DNA of 64,000 nt, taken from positions 114,817,251-114,881,250 of the forward strand of contig CM066984.1 of the NCBI GenBank assembly GCA_033977485.1, given 5' to 3'. Below the pieces are notes generated by a model. That model did not search any database and was not told the origin of the DNA. It was given only the letters and a program-made list of their open reading frames with translations. This document shows, one piece after another, positions 45,862-56,957 of the stretch. Position numbers and translations under genes: made by a program. The first letter of the stretch is position 1. The number at the start of each line of letters is the position of its first letter. Source of the DNA: Hydrangea macrophylla (Eukaryota > Streptophyta > Magnoliopsida > Cornales > Hydrangeaceae).

Positions 45862-47280
45862 TGTTTGCACCTAAAAAATACATTTTTTAAATCAAAATTG
45901 GTAGAGGCCGATTGGATCTTTTTAATCGGACTCATGAGACCGATGGCAAAATTAATGCCCAAGTGGTTACTTTAAAGGTTGATCGAACTGACCACTATTC
46001 ACTCGGGCTCATCACCATTTCATCGGGCTTGCTACCGTTGCGCTAGTACTATTACTCACTCGAACTGATCACTCTTTAGTCGGGCTGACTAATGCATAAG
46101 ATCGGACTCATGAGACCGATTGTGTAAATTATTGGCTAAGTGACTGGTTCAAATTCAATCGGACTGGAGGCTGTATTCGGGCTTGGGCTTAATTCTCTCA
46201 GGCTCTTTCATTTAATCAGTGCATTTGTTTGGCAGTCAAAGGGTGGGCCACGTTTCATTTTGCCAAACCTCAACAGCCAAAGTGCCAATACAGGGATGAT
46301 TAGCCACGTGGATGATTACTTTATCAAAAGATTACAGTGGGCCCCTCGTTTTAGTCACCATACATAATTGTATCGCCCTTAGCTGTAATGGCCACGTGGA
46401 ATAACCAATTCGGACTGATACAATTCTTATTGTAATGGCCGATTGGTTAAATTAGGACACATATAATTTGGCCACCTTAGTAATATATATATATATATAT
46501 ACGTGTGTATATATATAGAGAGTCCATTATGGCAGGATACTAATTCTAAAAGGTCTCCTATTTTGGTACTACTGATAAGGGTAATTTTCCATATATCATT
46601 AAGAGAAGATTTTAAGATATGGAAACATTATCAGAATAGGCAAGATATATTATCAACTTTTGGGAAGATAATATCAGATTTTGTGGGAGTTATCTTTTAC
46701 TTGGAGGGTAAGTCAGACGAATGAAGCCACAAGATGGACCAGGTTCAGATTCCAGATATATATGTGTATATATATTATTGAAGATATAGCAGCTATTATC
46801 AGTTTATGGAAATAAACTGGTATTTTTTACCAGATAATGATTCATCAGATTTCCTACCTAATCTAGAAGACCTCCATGGCCGCTATAAATACAGCAGGCA
46901 GGCCAAACTATCAATGCACTCCGCGTCTCTTCGACAAAGCATTCAAACATGCATTCTTAAAGCATTCTTAGCATTCTTAGTTTTATTTTCTTAGCTTTTC
47001 AATTACATCCTTGTAATTTCTTTCTTATTAATTAAATAAAATTTGCTTTTATTTAATTTCTTGTGTCTTTTCATCACTTGTATGGCTTGTATGCTTCAAT
47101 ACTGCCATAGGACCTTAGGCCAAGGGTACTTTCCTACTTGGTCATCACAATCACCCGATAAAAGTCAGATTTTCAAACCTTGTGTATCACTCACACAAGT
47201 GCTTTAGGAAATTTTGTATTAATTAGTTTGGGTCTACCTCACAAGGCTCTGGCACGCCCGAACAACATTTACAGCAAACA
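45862..47280 (+). repeat. Concatemer LTR5 (1419 bp)
   Basis: TGTTTGCACC to acagcaaaca; same length as LTR3 and LTR6. Confidence 0.92.
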
Positions 47281-47310
47281 ATTTGGCACGCCCGGTGGGA
47301 CAGCCAAGTG

Positions 47311-48471
47311 ATGAGCCATGCATACACTGAAGCATGGCTATACTTCTACAAGAACCAGATTGGTTGGCGGAATGAGTCAATACGCCAACTTCGCGAAGAA
47401 ATCTATCGTCTCTACAATGATGGATATTGGAATGAAACTGGTCATCTTTATAATGAGATAGACCGTTTTGAGGCCGACATGCGATTTTTTAATCAAGAAA
47501 TCGGCCACCTCAAAGCTTCGAGTGGAGCTGATGAACCGCCGCCCGAGGGAAATTCGTTCATGTCTCTAGACGATTTTCTATACGGTGACTGGCGAAAGAA
47601 TCTACTTTGTGACAACATTCTTCGTGCTCTTGAAGATATGAAGGCGCACTCGAGAGAACAGCAGGCAAAGCTTAGCCGGTTTGAAGAAGACACGAAAGCA
47701 AGCCTGGCAATACTAGAGGCTCAAGGGCAAAAGATCGAACAATTTTTAAAGTCACGACAACGGCCCGAGAAGGCCGATGTTTCCACTCCAAATCAAGAGA
47801 CCGATGTCTCTGGTCATCTTGATTCTACGCCGTCCGAGCCGCTCGGGGGGCAAGACGGCAAAAAATTAAATAAAGAGCCGAGTGATCTTATATCGGCCAT
47901 AGAGCCCCTCCTTGATGTTGAAGACGACGAAGCACCCGGGGGGCAAATTCAAGACGAGCCTCAAAATTTCATTGAGGCCGAAGAGGAAAGTGATAGGCCG
48001 AGTGATCTTGAACCGGCCATAGAACCTCCCGTTGATGAGGAGGGCGATGATGAAGACCCCATTATTGACAAAGCAATCGGTGATGAACCGCTCGGGGGGC
48101 AAGTTTCGCAGAGACCGATTGAAATTAATTCGGTCCATGAAGCTTTTGAAAATATTTCTTTGAGGAAAATCAGCCTCAAGGAATTATTTAATTTTTTCGG
48201 TCTCCTTGTAATGACCGATTATTATTTTTATTTTAAGCTAATCAATTATTTGGTTTGGGTTGATTTACATCCACGTTGGCTGTGTGGATGTCACCAAAAA
48301 TTAAATATTATTTGGTGGTTATTTCTCCAACAATGGTATTATCAAAAGACTGAGAAGGATGCTTGGGATGAAGATCGGACTGAATTAATTCAGTCAGTAG
48401 GCTATTCGGACTCACAAGACCGAAAGCAAGAAATAAATAAAGTAATGCCAGAAGGATGCTTGGGATGCTGA
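47311..48471 (+). CDS. Unrecognised 386-aa protein, unit 5
   Basis: Protein identical to unit 2. Internal region 5 is 47281-48729; it has a private A-to-G change in its non-coding part (ctacagcgtgagg near 48566). Confidence 0.58.
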   Translation: MSHAYTEAWLYFYKNQIGWRNESIRQLREEIYRLYNDGYWNETGHLYNEIDRFEADMRFFNQEIGHLKASSGADEPPPEGNSFMSLDDFLYGDWRKNLLCDNILRALEDMKAHSREQQAKLSRFEEDTKASLAILEAQGQKIEQFLKSRQRPEKADVSTPNQETDVSGHLDSTPSEPLGGQDGKKLNKEPSDLISAIEPLLDVEDDEAPGGQIQDEPQNFIEAEEESDRPSDLEPAIEPPVDEEGDDEDPIIDKAIGDEPLGGQVSQRPIEINSVHEAFENISLRKISLKELFNFFGLLVMTDYYFYFKLINYLVWVDLHPRWLCGCHQKLNIIWWLFLQQWYYQKTEKDAWDEDRTELIQSVGYSDSQDRKQEINKVMPEGCLGC

Positions 48472-48729
48472 TCGGACATAGAGGCCGATGGGGTAATTAA
48501 TTTCAGAAGTGTGTGTAACAGTCAAGTGGTGGAGCTCGATAAAGTAATTACATGTCTCAGTCAAGCTACAGCGTGAGGTGTCAAACGGTCTCTTGGCCAA
48601 GCCCGATGTTAGTCCAAAGATCATCGGTCTACATGATGAGCCCGATCGCAGTCTAAAGGTAATCGGGCTAGATAAACATGGTCATTCAAAATTTCACTTG
48701 TTTTTATTTTAAACGGCCAGGGGGGCAAT

Positions 48730-50148
48730 TGTTTGCACCTAAAAAATACATTTTTTAAATCAAAATTGGTAGAGGCCGATTGGATCTTTTTAATCGGACT
48801 CATGAGACCGATGGCAAAATTAATGCCCAAGTGGTTACTTTAAAGGTTGATCGAACTGACCACTATTCACTCGGGCTCATCACCATTTCATCGGGCTTGC
48901 TACCGTTGCGCTAGTACTATTACTCACTCGAACTGATCACTCTTTAGTCGGGCTGACTAATGCATAAGATCGGACTCATGAGACCGATTGTGTAAATTAT
49001 TGGCTAAGTGACTGGTTCAAATTCAATCGGACTGGAGGCTGTATTCGGGCTTGGGCTTAATTCTCTCAGGCTCTTTCATTTAATCAGTGCATTTGTTTGG
49101 CAGTCAAAGGGTGGGCCACGTTTCATTTTGCCAAACCTCAACAGCCAAAGTGCCAATACAGGGATGATTAGCCACGTGGATGATTACTTTATCAAAAGAT
49201 TACAGTGGGCCCCTCGTTTTAGTCACCATACATAATTGTATCGCCCTTAGCTGTAATGGCCACGTGGAATAACCAATTCGGACTGATACAATTCTTATTG
49301 TAATGGCCGATTGGTTAAATTAGGACACATATAATTTGGCCACCTTAGTAATATATATATATATATATACGTGTGTATATATATAGAGAGTCCATTATGG
49401 CAGGATACTAATTCTAAAAGGTCTCCTATTTTGGTACTACTGATAAGGGTAATTTTCCATATATCATTAAGAGAAGATTTTAAGATATGGAAACATTATC
49501 AGAATAGGCAAGATATATTATCAACTTTTGGGAAGATAATATCAGATTTTGTGGGAGTTATCTTTTACTTGGAGGGTAAGTCAGACGAATGAAGCCACAA
49601 GATGGACCAGGTTCAGATTCCAGATATATATGTGTATATATATTATTGAAGATATAGCAGCTATTATCAGTTTATGGAAATAAACTGGTATTTTTTACCA
49701 GATAATGATTCATCAGATTTCCTACCTAATCTAGAAGACCTCCATGGCCGCTATAAATACAGCAGGCAGGCCAAACTATCAATGCACTCCGCGTCTCTTC
49801 GACAAAGCATTCAAACATGCATTCTTAAAGCATTCTTAGCATTCTTAGTTTTATTTTCTTAGCTTTTCAATTACATCCTTGTAATTTCTTTCTTATTAAT
49901 TAAATAAAATTTGCTTTTATTTAATTTCTTGTGTCTTTTCATCACTTGTATGGCTTGTATGCTTCAATACTGCCATAGGACCTTAGGCCAAGGGTACTTT
50001 CCTACTTGGTCATCACAATCACCCGATAAAAGTCAGATTTTCAAACCTTGTGTATCACTCACACAAGTGCTTTAGGAAATTTTGTATTAATTAGTTTGGG
50101 TCTACCTCACAAGGCTCTGGCACGCCCGAACAACATTTACAGCAAACA
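48730..50148 (+). repeat. Concatemer LTR6 (1419 bp)
   Basis: TGTTTGCACC to acagcaaaca; no private substitution noticed. Confidence 0.92.
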
Positions 50149-50178
50149 ATTTGGCACGCCCGGTGGGACAGCCAAGTG

Positions 50179-51339
50179 ATGAGCCATGCATACACTGAAG
50201 CATGGCTATACTTCTACAAGAACCAGATTGGTTGGCGGAATGAGTCAATACGCCAACTTCGCGAAGAAATCTATCGTCTCTACAATGATGGATATTGGAA
50301 TGAAACTGGTCATCTTTATAATGAGATAGACCGTTTTGAGGCCGACATGCGATTTTTTAATCAAGAAATCGGCCACCTCAAAGCTTCGAGTGGAGCTGAT
50401 GAACCGCCGCCCGAGGGAAATTCGTTCATGTCTCTAGACGATTTTCTATACGGTGACTGGCGAAAGAATCTACTTTGTGACAACATTCTTCGTGCTCTTG
50501 AAGATATGAAGGCGCACTCGAGAGAACAGCAGGCAAAGCTTAGCCGGTTTGAAGAAGACACGAAAGCAAGCCTGGCAATACTAGAGGCTCAAGGGCAAAA
50601 GATCGAACAATTTTTAAAGTCACGACAACGGCCCGAGAAGGCCGATGTTTCCACTCCAAATCAAGAGACCGATGTCTCTGGTCATCTTGATTCTACGCCG
50701 TCCGAGCCGCTCGGGGGGCAAGACGGCAAAAAATTAAATAAAGAGCCGAGTGATCTTATATCGGCCATAGAGCCCCTCCTTGATGTTGAAGACGACGAAG
50801 CACCCGGGGGGCAAATTCAAGACGAGCCTCAAAATTTCATTGAGGCCGAAGAGGAAAGTGATAGGCCGAGTGATCTTGAACCGGCCATAGAACCTCCCGT
50901 TGATGAGGAGGGCGATGATGAAGACCCCATTATTGACAAAGCAATCGGTGATGAACCGCTCGGGGGGCAAGTTTCGCAGAGACCGATTGAAATTAATTCG
51001 GTCCATGAAGCTTTTGAAAATATTTCTTTGAGGAAAATCAGCCTCAAGGAATTATTTAATTTTTTCGGTCTCCTTGTAATGACCGATTATTATTTTTATT
51101 TTAAGCTAATCAATTATTTGGTTTGGGTTGATTTACATCCACGTTGGCTGTGTGGATGTCACCAAAAATTAAATATTATTTGGTGGTTATTTCTCCAACA
51201 ATGGTATTATCAAAAGACTGAGAAGGATGCTTGGGATGAAGATCGGACTGAATTAATTCAGTCAGTAGGCTATTCGGACTCACAAGACCGAAAGCAAGAA
51301 ATAAATAAAGTAATGCCAGAAGGATGCTTGGGATGCTGA
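50179..51339 (+). CDS. Unrecognised 386-aa protein, unit 6
   Basis: Protein identical to unit 2. Internal region 6 is 50149-51597 (1449 bp). Confidence 0.58.
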   Translation: MSHAYTEAWLYFYKNQIGWRNESIRQLREEIYRLYNDGYWNETGHLYNEIDRFEADMRFFNQEIGHLKASSGADEPPPEGNSFMSLDDFLYGDWRKNLLCDNILRALEDMKAHSREQQAKLSRFEEDTKASLAILEAQGQKIEQFLKSRQRPEKADVSTPNQETDVSGHLDSTPSEPLGGQDGKKLNKEPSDLISAIEPLLDVEDDEAPGGQIQDEPQNFIEAEEESDRPSDLEPAIEPPVDEEGDDEDPIIDKAIGDEPLGGQVSQRPIEINSVHEAFENISLRKISLKELFNFFGLLVMTDYYFYFKLINYLVWVDLHPRWLCGCHQKLNIIWWLFLQQWYYQKTEKDAWDEDRTELIQSVGYSDSQDRKQEINKVMPEGCLGC

Positions 51340-51597
51340 TCGGACATAGAGGCCGATGGGGTAATTAATTTCAGAAGTGTGTGTAACAGTCAAGTGGTGG
51401 AGCTCGATAAAGTAATTACATGTCTCAGTCAAGCTACAACGTGAGGTGTCAAACGGTCTCTTGGCCAAGCCCGATGTTAGTCCAAAGATCATCGGTCTAC
51501 ATGATGAGCCCGATCGCAGTCTAAAGGTAATCGGGCTAGATAAACATGGTCATTCAAAATTTCACTTGTTTTTATTTTAAACGGCCAGGGGGGCAAT

Positions 51598-53018
51598 TGT
51601 TTGCACCTAAAAAATACATTTTTTAAATCAAAATTGGTAGAGGCCGATTGGATCTTTTTAATCGGACTCATGAGACCGATGGCAAAATTAATGCCCAAGT
51701 GGTTACTTTAAAGGTTGATCGAACTGACCACTATTCACTCGGGCTCATCACCATTTCATCGGGCTTGCTACCGTTGCGCTAGTACTATTACTCACTCGAA
51801 CTGATCACTCTTTAGTCGGGCTGACTAATGCATAAGATCGGACTCATGAGACCGATTGTGTAAATTATTGGCTAAGTGACTGGTTCAAATTCAATCGGAC
51901 TGGAGGTTGTATTCGGGCTTGGGCTTAATTCTCTCAGGCTCTTTCATTTAATCAGTGCATTTGTTTGGCAGTCAAAGGGTGGGCCACGTTTCATTTTGCC
52001 AAACCTCAACAGCCAAAGTGCCAATACAGGGATGATTAGCCACGTGGATGATTACTTTATCAAAAGATTACAGTGGGCCCCTCGTTTTAGTCACCATACA
52101 TAATTGTATCGCCCTTAGCTGTAATGGCCACGTGGAATAACCAATTCGGACTGATACAATTCTTATTGTAATGGCCGATTGGTTAAATTAGGACACATAT
52201 AATTTGGCCACCTTAGTAATATATATATATATATATACGTGTGTATATATATATAGAGTCCATTATGGCAGGATACTAATTCTAAAAGGTCTCCTATTTT
52301 GGTACTACTGATAAGGGTAATTTTCCATATATCATTAAGAGAAGATTTTAAGATATGGAAACATTATCAGAATAGGCAAGATATATTATCAACTTTTGGG
52401 AAGATAATATCAGATTTTGTGGGAGTTATCTTTTACTTGGAGGGTAAGTCAGACGAATGAAGCCACAAGATGGACCAGGTTCAGATTCCAGATATATATA
52501 TGTGTATATATATTATTGAAGATATAGCAGCTATTATCAGTTTATGGAAATAAACTGGTATTTTTTACCAGATAATGATTCATCAGATTTCCTACCTAAT
52601 CTAGAAGACCTCCATGGCCGCTATAAATACAGCAGGCAGGCCAAACTATCAATGCACTCCGCGTCTCTTCGACAAAGCATTCAAACATGCATTCTTAAAG
52701 CATTCTTAGCATTCTTAGTTTTATTTTCTTAGCTTTTCAATTACATCCTTGTAATTTCTTTCTTATTAATTAAATAAAATTTGCTTTTATTTAATTTCTT
52801 GTGTCTTTTCATCACTTGTATGGCTTGTATGCTTCAATACTGCCATAGGACCTTAGGCCAAGGGTACTTTCCTACTTGGTCATCACAATCACCCGATAAA
52901 AGTCAGATTTTCAAACCTTGTGTATCACTCACACAAGTGCTTTAGGAAATTTTGTATTAATTAGTTTGGGTCTACCTCACAAGGCTCTGGCACGCCCGAA
53001 CAACATTTACAGCAAACA
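51598..53018 (+). repeat. Concatemer LTR7 (1421 bp), right terminus
   Basis: Private C-to-T change (ggaggttgtattcgg near 51902) and small changes in the two TA/GA microsatellites (52242-52256, 52493-52512). It ends acagcaaaca followed by the TSD ccata (53019-53023), not by a PBS. Confidence 0.92.
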
Positions 53019-53350
53019 CCATATTGTAAAAACACAAGAAATTTCAAGAACATTAGAAAAAAATAATTGTTGCATGAGATTTGCTTGTTAGATAATCTAT
53101 TTATGATAGAGATTCGCGGGTGGTCACAAAAAGGAAAAAGGAAAAAGGAAAAACATTATGGCATCAGTAAGATGTGTTGGTTTAATCTTATGATTCTTAT
53201 CCATTAATCGATTTGATGACTAAGCATCAAAGCTTTGTAAGACCACCTATTTAGGCTTTAGTCACACACACACTACACACTTTCAAGGTGTTAGTACTAC
53301 CATTTTAATATTTTGCTGCTAACTTAAATTGGACAAAAACTCTCTTTTTG
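53019..53350 (-). promoter_or_regulatory. Displaced 5' flank of the MADS-box gene
   Basis: If the concatemer is removed at its TSD, this sequence directly abuts the MADS coding region. On the minus strand it reads ...gtttttacaatATGG into GTCGG. It should therefore contain the gene's 5'UTR and proximal promoter. A transcript starting here now meets ATG (in the TSD copy) followed by LTR sequence and a stop after 16 codons. No TATA box is obvious close to the ATG. Confidence 0.7.
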
Positions 53351-53354
53351 TTTT

Positions 53355-53640
53355 TTTAGGGTGCGGTTAAATACACCATCTTTTTTATTAAATATACCAT
53401 CATGTAAGGGTGTAAGCAAACCGACTGAACCAATCAGTTCGGTCGATTTTCAGAATTTCTTTTTTCGACAAAACACACTAAGCCGAAACGAACCAAAACC
53501 AATCGATTTGCTTGAAAATCACACTGAACCGTTTTCACCCCCCTAGTAGTTGGTATATTTAGTAAAAAAAAAAAAAAATTTGGTATATAAGGTGGTGTAT
53601 TTAGTAAAATAGTTGGTATATTTAGCCCTATCCATTTTTT
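53355..53640. mobile_element. Nested MITEs
   Basis: The outer element has ggttaaatacaccatc / gatggtgtattta-like inverted ends (left 53365-53400, right 53585-53630). Inside it, from about 53406 to 53547, is a second element with taagggtgtaagcaaaccgac at the left and gaaccgttttcacccccct at the right, a hAT-like end type. Boundaries are approximate. Confidence 0.5.
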
Positions 53641-53656
53641 ATTATGGGCAATGCTA

Positions 53657-53820
53657 GGGGCACTAACAAAATCCACTAACACTTACTAACACACTCTATC
53701 TCTCTCTTAGTGCTCTATCTCTCTCCTAGTGGTACTACGGGGTCCACTGCGGACCCCACAATGCCACTAGGAGAGAGATAGAGTGTGTTAGTAAGTGTTA
53801 GTGGATATTGCTAGTGCCCC
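53657..53820. mobile_element. Long-hairpin MITE, copy 1
   Basis: ggggcactaacaaaatccac at the left mirrors gtggatattgctagtgcccc at the right. The inverted repeat runs on through cactaacacttactaacaca and ctatctctctcctagtgg to a short GC-rich centre (ggggtccactgcggacccc), so nearly the whole element can fold into one hairpin. Confidence 0.75.
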
Positions 53821-53938
53821 AAATATAACTCTTTTATTATTTGGTTTCCTGTTTTTTTATCATAATTGTTGAATCTGTTTAGTGATTTATCCAGCTCTGT
53901 TTAATTGATGAATGATGATATCCATCTGAGTAATATTT

Positions 53939-54084
53939 GAGGCACTAACAACTTCCACTAACACTTACTAACACACTCTATCTCTCTCCTAGTGGTACTG
54001 TGGGGTCCGCAGTGGGCCCCGCAGTACCACTAGGAGAGAGATAGAGTGTGTTAGTAAGTGTTAGTGAAAGTTGTTAGTGCCCCT
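53939..54084. mobile_element. Long-hairpin MITE, copy 2
   Basis: Same family as 53657-53820, 118 bp away. ggcactaacaacttccacta mirrors tagtgaaagttgttagtgcc, with a nearly perfect stem to the centre ggggtccgcagtgggcccc. Confidence 0.75.
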
Positions 54085-54095
54085 AGCATTGCCCT

Positions 54096-55225
54096 TAGGG
54101 GTGGCAATTTTCGACACGACACGACAACCCGACACGACCCGACACGAAAATAAACGGGTTTGGGTGACCCGTATAAGGGCACGGGTCATAAACGAGTCGA
54201 CCCGTGTGACACGATTAATAAACGGGTTGAAGCGGGTCAACCCGTTTGACCCAATTAAGTATTTAAGTGCAGTTGGAGCATTTTTTTTTTTTTTAGTTCT
54301 AAAAATAATTTTTAATAATATGGAAGTCTAAAATACAAATAATATAAATAAGAATTAAAAAATATTTTTTAAAAAAACATATTTATTTAAAATTGATATA
54401 TATAAAAACTAAAATTATTTTTTTTTTTTGGTTTGCTCACCAAAAAAAAAGAGTAGTTACCAACTTACCAAACAAGTAAATTTATATATAATAATTAATA
54501 ACTAATATAATTAAAAAAATTAATTATTATTAATAACTAATAAGGGAGGGAGGAAGCTGGAGCCTAGAAGCATTTATGCATCAAGCATTGTATAAAAAAA
54601 TAATAATAAAATAATAAAATAAAAGGAAGGAAGTCCGCCAGGATTGCTGAATTGGGAGGGAGACAAATTAGTCAATTATACAAATACAATTGTTAATCTT
54701 GATTCTTAATGGATGGCAAGTGGAGAAATTTCTTTATACAGTTAGTAAAAACAATATTTCTTCTTATTCATTTTGTTTGGAAATGCTTGGGTGTTAAGTT
54801 TATAATAGTTGGAGATTTAAGACGTACGTTTTAATAATTGATACATTTTATGAAAGACTTGTTTGTGTTCTTAGTAGGACTGTAAGCTTTTTTCGAATAA
54901 CCAAATCGAGCTAACCGGTCGATTTTTTTAAAATTACCTACAACTAAAAAACCGATCCGACCGCTCAAATTGGAAAAACTGACCGAACCGACCACTTCGG
55001 TTGGTTTTCAAAACATGAAAAAATCGAAAATAAAAATAAAATAAAATAAAATAAAATAAAAATCCGATCCGAACCGATGACACCCTACACGGGTTAGACG
55101 GGTTAAACGGGTGACCCGTGTATGACCCGGCACGATCATAACCCGACACGATTATGACACGTTAAGAATGACACGATTATAACCCGACACGACAATGACC
55201 CGACACGACCCGATTGCCACCCCTA
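54096..55225. mobile_element. hAT-type non-autonomous element
   Basis: Ends taggggtggcaat (54096) and attgccacccct(a) (55225) are perfect inverted repeats. Both arms are filled with cccgacacgac and aaacgggt motifs in opposite orientation. About 1.13 kb, no transposase. A smaller element is nested at about 54874-55088 (taggactgtaagc ... gatgacacccta, with ccgaacc-rich arms). I did not find a matching 8-bp TSD. Confidence 0.7.
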
Positions 55226-56262
55226 CCTAAAATGAATGCAACAAGCTATGTGATAACAAAAATACATACGGTTGGATATTTTCTCCAACGCTAATTCATC
55301 ATCTACTCGGATTGATAAAGAGCAGTGATAAGTTTCCCAATTAAAATTTCCAATTTGATTCTTAGATTCCCAATTATACGTAGCAACCTTCTTATTATTA
55401 GCTCACCTTAATATATTTCTTTTAGTAATGATGCTACGTCCACAGATTAAAGCTACCGAATTTTCACACCGGATGATGTGGCCATTGAACGTGGAAACTT
55501 AAATAAAGAAATGTGAGAAAGCATGAATGCAATAAGGTTGTGTTTGGTTCATGGCTTTCTTGAGGGAAAAGAAAAGGGAAAGGAAAATAACAAGGGATGT
55601 ACTTGGTAATTCATAGATTTCATGAGGCAAAAGAAAAGGGAAAGGAAAACTAATTCCCTCGTGTTTTCCTTCATACTTAAACAATATTAAAATTTGAAAT
55701 TTGTAAAATAGTAATTTGATATATGAACAAATGAATGAAAATTACTCACATTAATCTCTTTTCTTTCCTATTTTCCTAATCGTTTTCCTTATTAACCAAA
55801 CAAAATAGCAGTGTTTTTTTTCTTTCTATTCCCTCGCTAATTAAATCCAAGAACCAATTAACATTTGAAATTTTAAAAATAAAAATAAAAAAGCAATTAC
55901 TATAACTTAAGAAAATGGGAAGAAAACAACTCGCAAAAACCAAATATTATTTTACAGATGCTTTCTAATACAATTTTTACTTTTTTCACAAAAGTAAGTC
56001 TTACTTGCTTCTACTTATAAGTTGGAGATTGTGTTTTGCACACGAGGGCATGAGTTGGGAGTTGACGGAACCCATGCTCCTCAATTCTACCTCTATATAC
56101 ATTATATACCAATATTGGTACATGTACTTTGAGGGGTAAAAAAAAAGTCACTTTCATACCAAACGGAGCATTATATCTATTTGAATTTCTTTTGCTTAAG
56201 CATTGTCGTTCAAATAATTATTCTACTGTGGACTGAAAATTGTTTTAAGTTCAATTTATTGA
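55226..56262. other. No intact gene; MITE-like segment
   Basis: A MITE-like segment lies at about 55538-55805 (tgtttggttcatgg ... ttattaaccaaac, A/G-rich arms with ggaaaagaaaaggg). A related-looking segment lies at 56586-56880, inside an intron-like stretch of the next feature. The expected last exon of the sugar-transporter remnant was looked for here and not seen. Confidence 0.4.
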
Positions 56263-56263
56263 C

Positions 56264-56957
56264 CATAAGAACTCCAGCTCGTGAGAAAGTTGAAAGTGTA
56301 GGAAACTGCCCATGCACCAAACCAGTTCACTAGTGTTGCTAGGCTTCCGGCTACTCCTTTGACATTTATAGGACATATCTGTAAGGAACAAGAATTTCTC
56401 AGTTTTGGCGTACAATAGGATAGTAGATTATTCAATGATTGATGCAACAAAGTTTTAGTTACCTCGGACATTACAGCCCATGGAACTGCTCCCATTCCTG
56501 CTGAAAAGGATCCCATATAGACCTGAGCTCAAAGAACATCAATAGAATATCCATTTTCCAAGAATACAAAAACATTGGACAGTTGAGATTTGTTTGGTTT
56601 CATAAATTTAGTGAGAAAAAAGAAAAGAAATCACTGAGGAAAACATTTTTCTTTGTTTGGTTAACAAGGAAAACATTGAGGAAATTAGAAAGGGAAAAGA
56701 AAATAGGGCAATAAAAATATATTCTCTCTTTTCATGAGTTCCTAATTACACATTTCGAATACTTTTAATTTCTAATGTTGATAAAGCATGGAGCAAAACA
56801 CTAGAAAAAACACCAGGGAAATAGTTTTCCTTCTCATTACCCTTTTTTCTTTTTCTGCTCCAATTCCACAAAGCTAACATAGCCTTTTGTTGCAAAAAGT
56901 TAATGTTGCTAACAATATGCCAGTTACAGCAAGTGCGGGCGCCGCTTGACTGATATT
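56264..56957 (-). pseudogene. ERD6-like sugar transporter remnant
   Basis: Two exons with consensus splice sites remain. 56463-56522 encodes [20 protein letters not shown]. 56264-56378 encodes [31 protein letters not shown], then TSWSSYG, with a gt donor after it. A third piece near 56903-56957 reads PALAVTGIL but lacks a proper donor. These correspond to late transmembrane segments of plant ERD6-like (MFS, vacuolar-type) monosaccharide transporters; SEIFPINVKG is normally conserved, here ICPINVKG. The N-terminal two thirds and the last exon (AAINALAIVF region) are not found nearby, and MITE-like DNA fills the gap between pieces, so it is a decayed fragment. Confidence 0.75.

Larger units (their letters stand above)
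34390..53018 (+). mobile_element. LTR-retrotransposon concatemer: 7 LTRs, 6 internal regions, one TSD
   Basis: The order is LTR1-int1-LTR2-int2-...-int6-LTR7, all head to tail on the plus strand. Internal regions are all exactly 1449 bp. LTRs are 1415-1425 bp, differing mainly in a TA microsatellite. Only the outermost ends carry a target duplication: ccata at 34385-34389 and 53019-53023. Each internal region begins with a PBS-like atttggcacgcccggtggga and ends with a purine tract aggggggcaat before the next TGTTTGCACC. No gag, protease, RT or integrase is present, so it is non-autonomous. The PBS and PPT style suggests a Tat-lineage Ty3/gypsy relative (inference). Substitutions between units are very few. 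Confidence 0.93.

Noticed and set aside
34390..53018. Interpretation as an ordinary satellite array
   Set aside because: Unit structure is LTR plus internal region with PBS and purine tract, ends are TG and CA, and the outer flanks carry a 5-bp target duplication.
34390..53018. Interpretation as an assembly artefact
   Set aside because: Not excluded, but units differ by private substitutions and by microsatellite lengths, and the array is bounded by a proper TSD, which a simple assembly loop would not produce.
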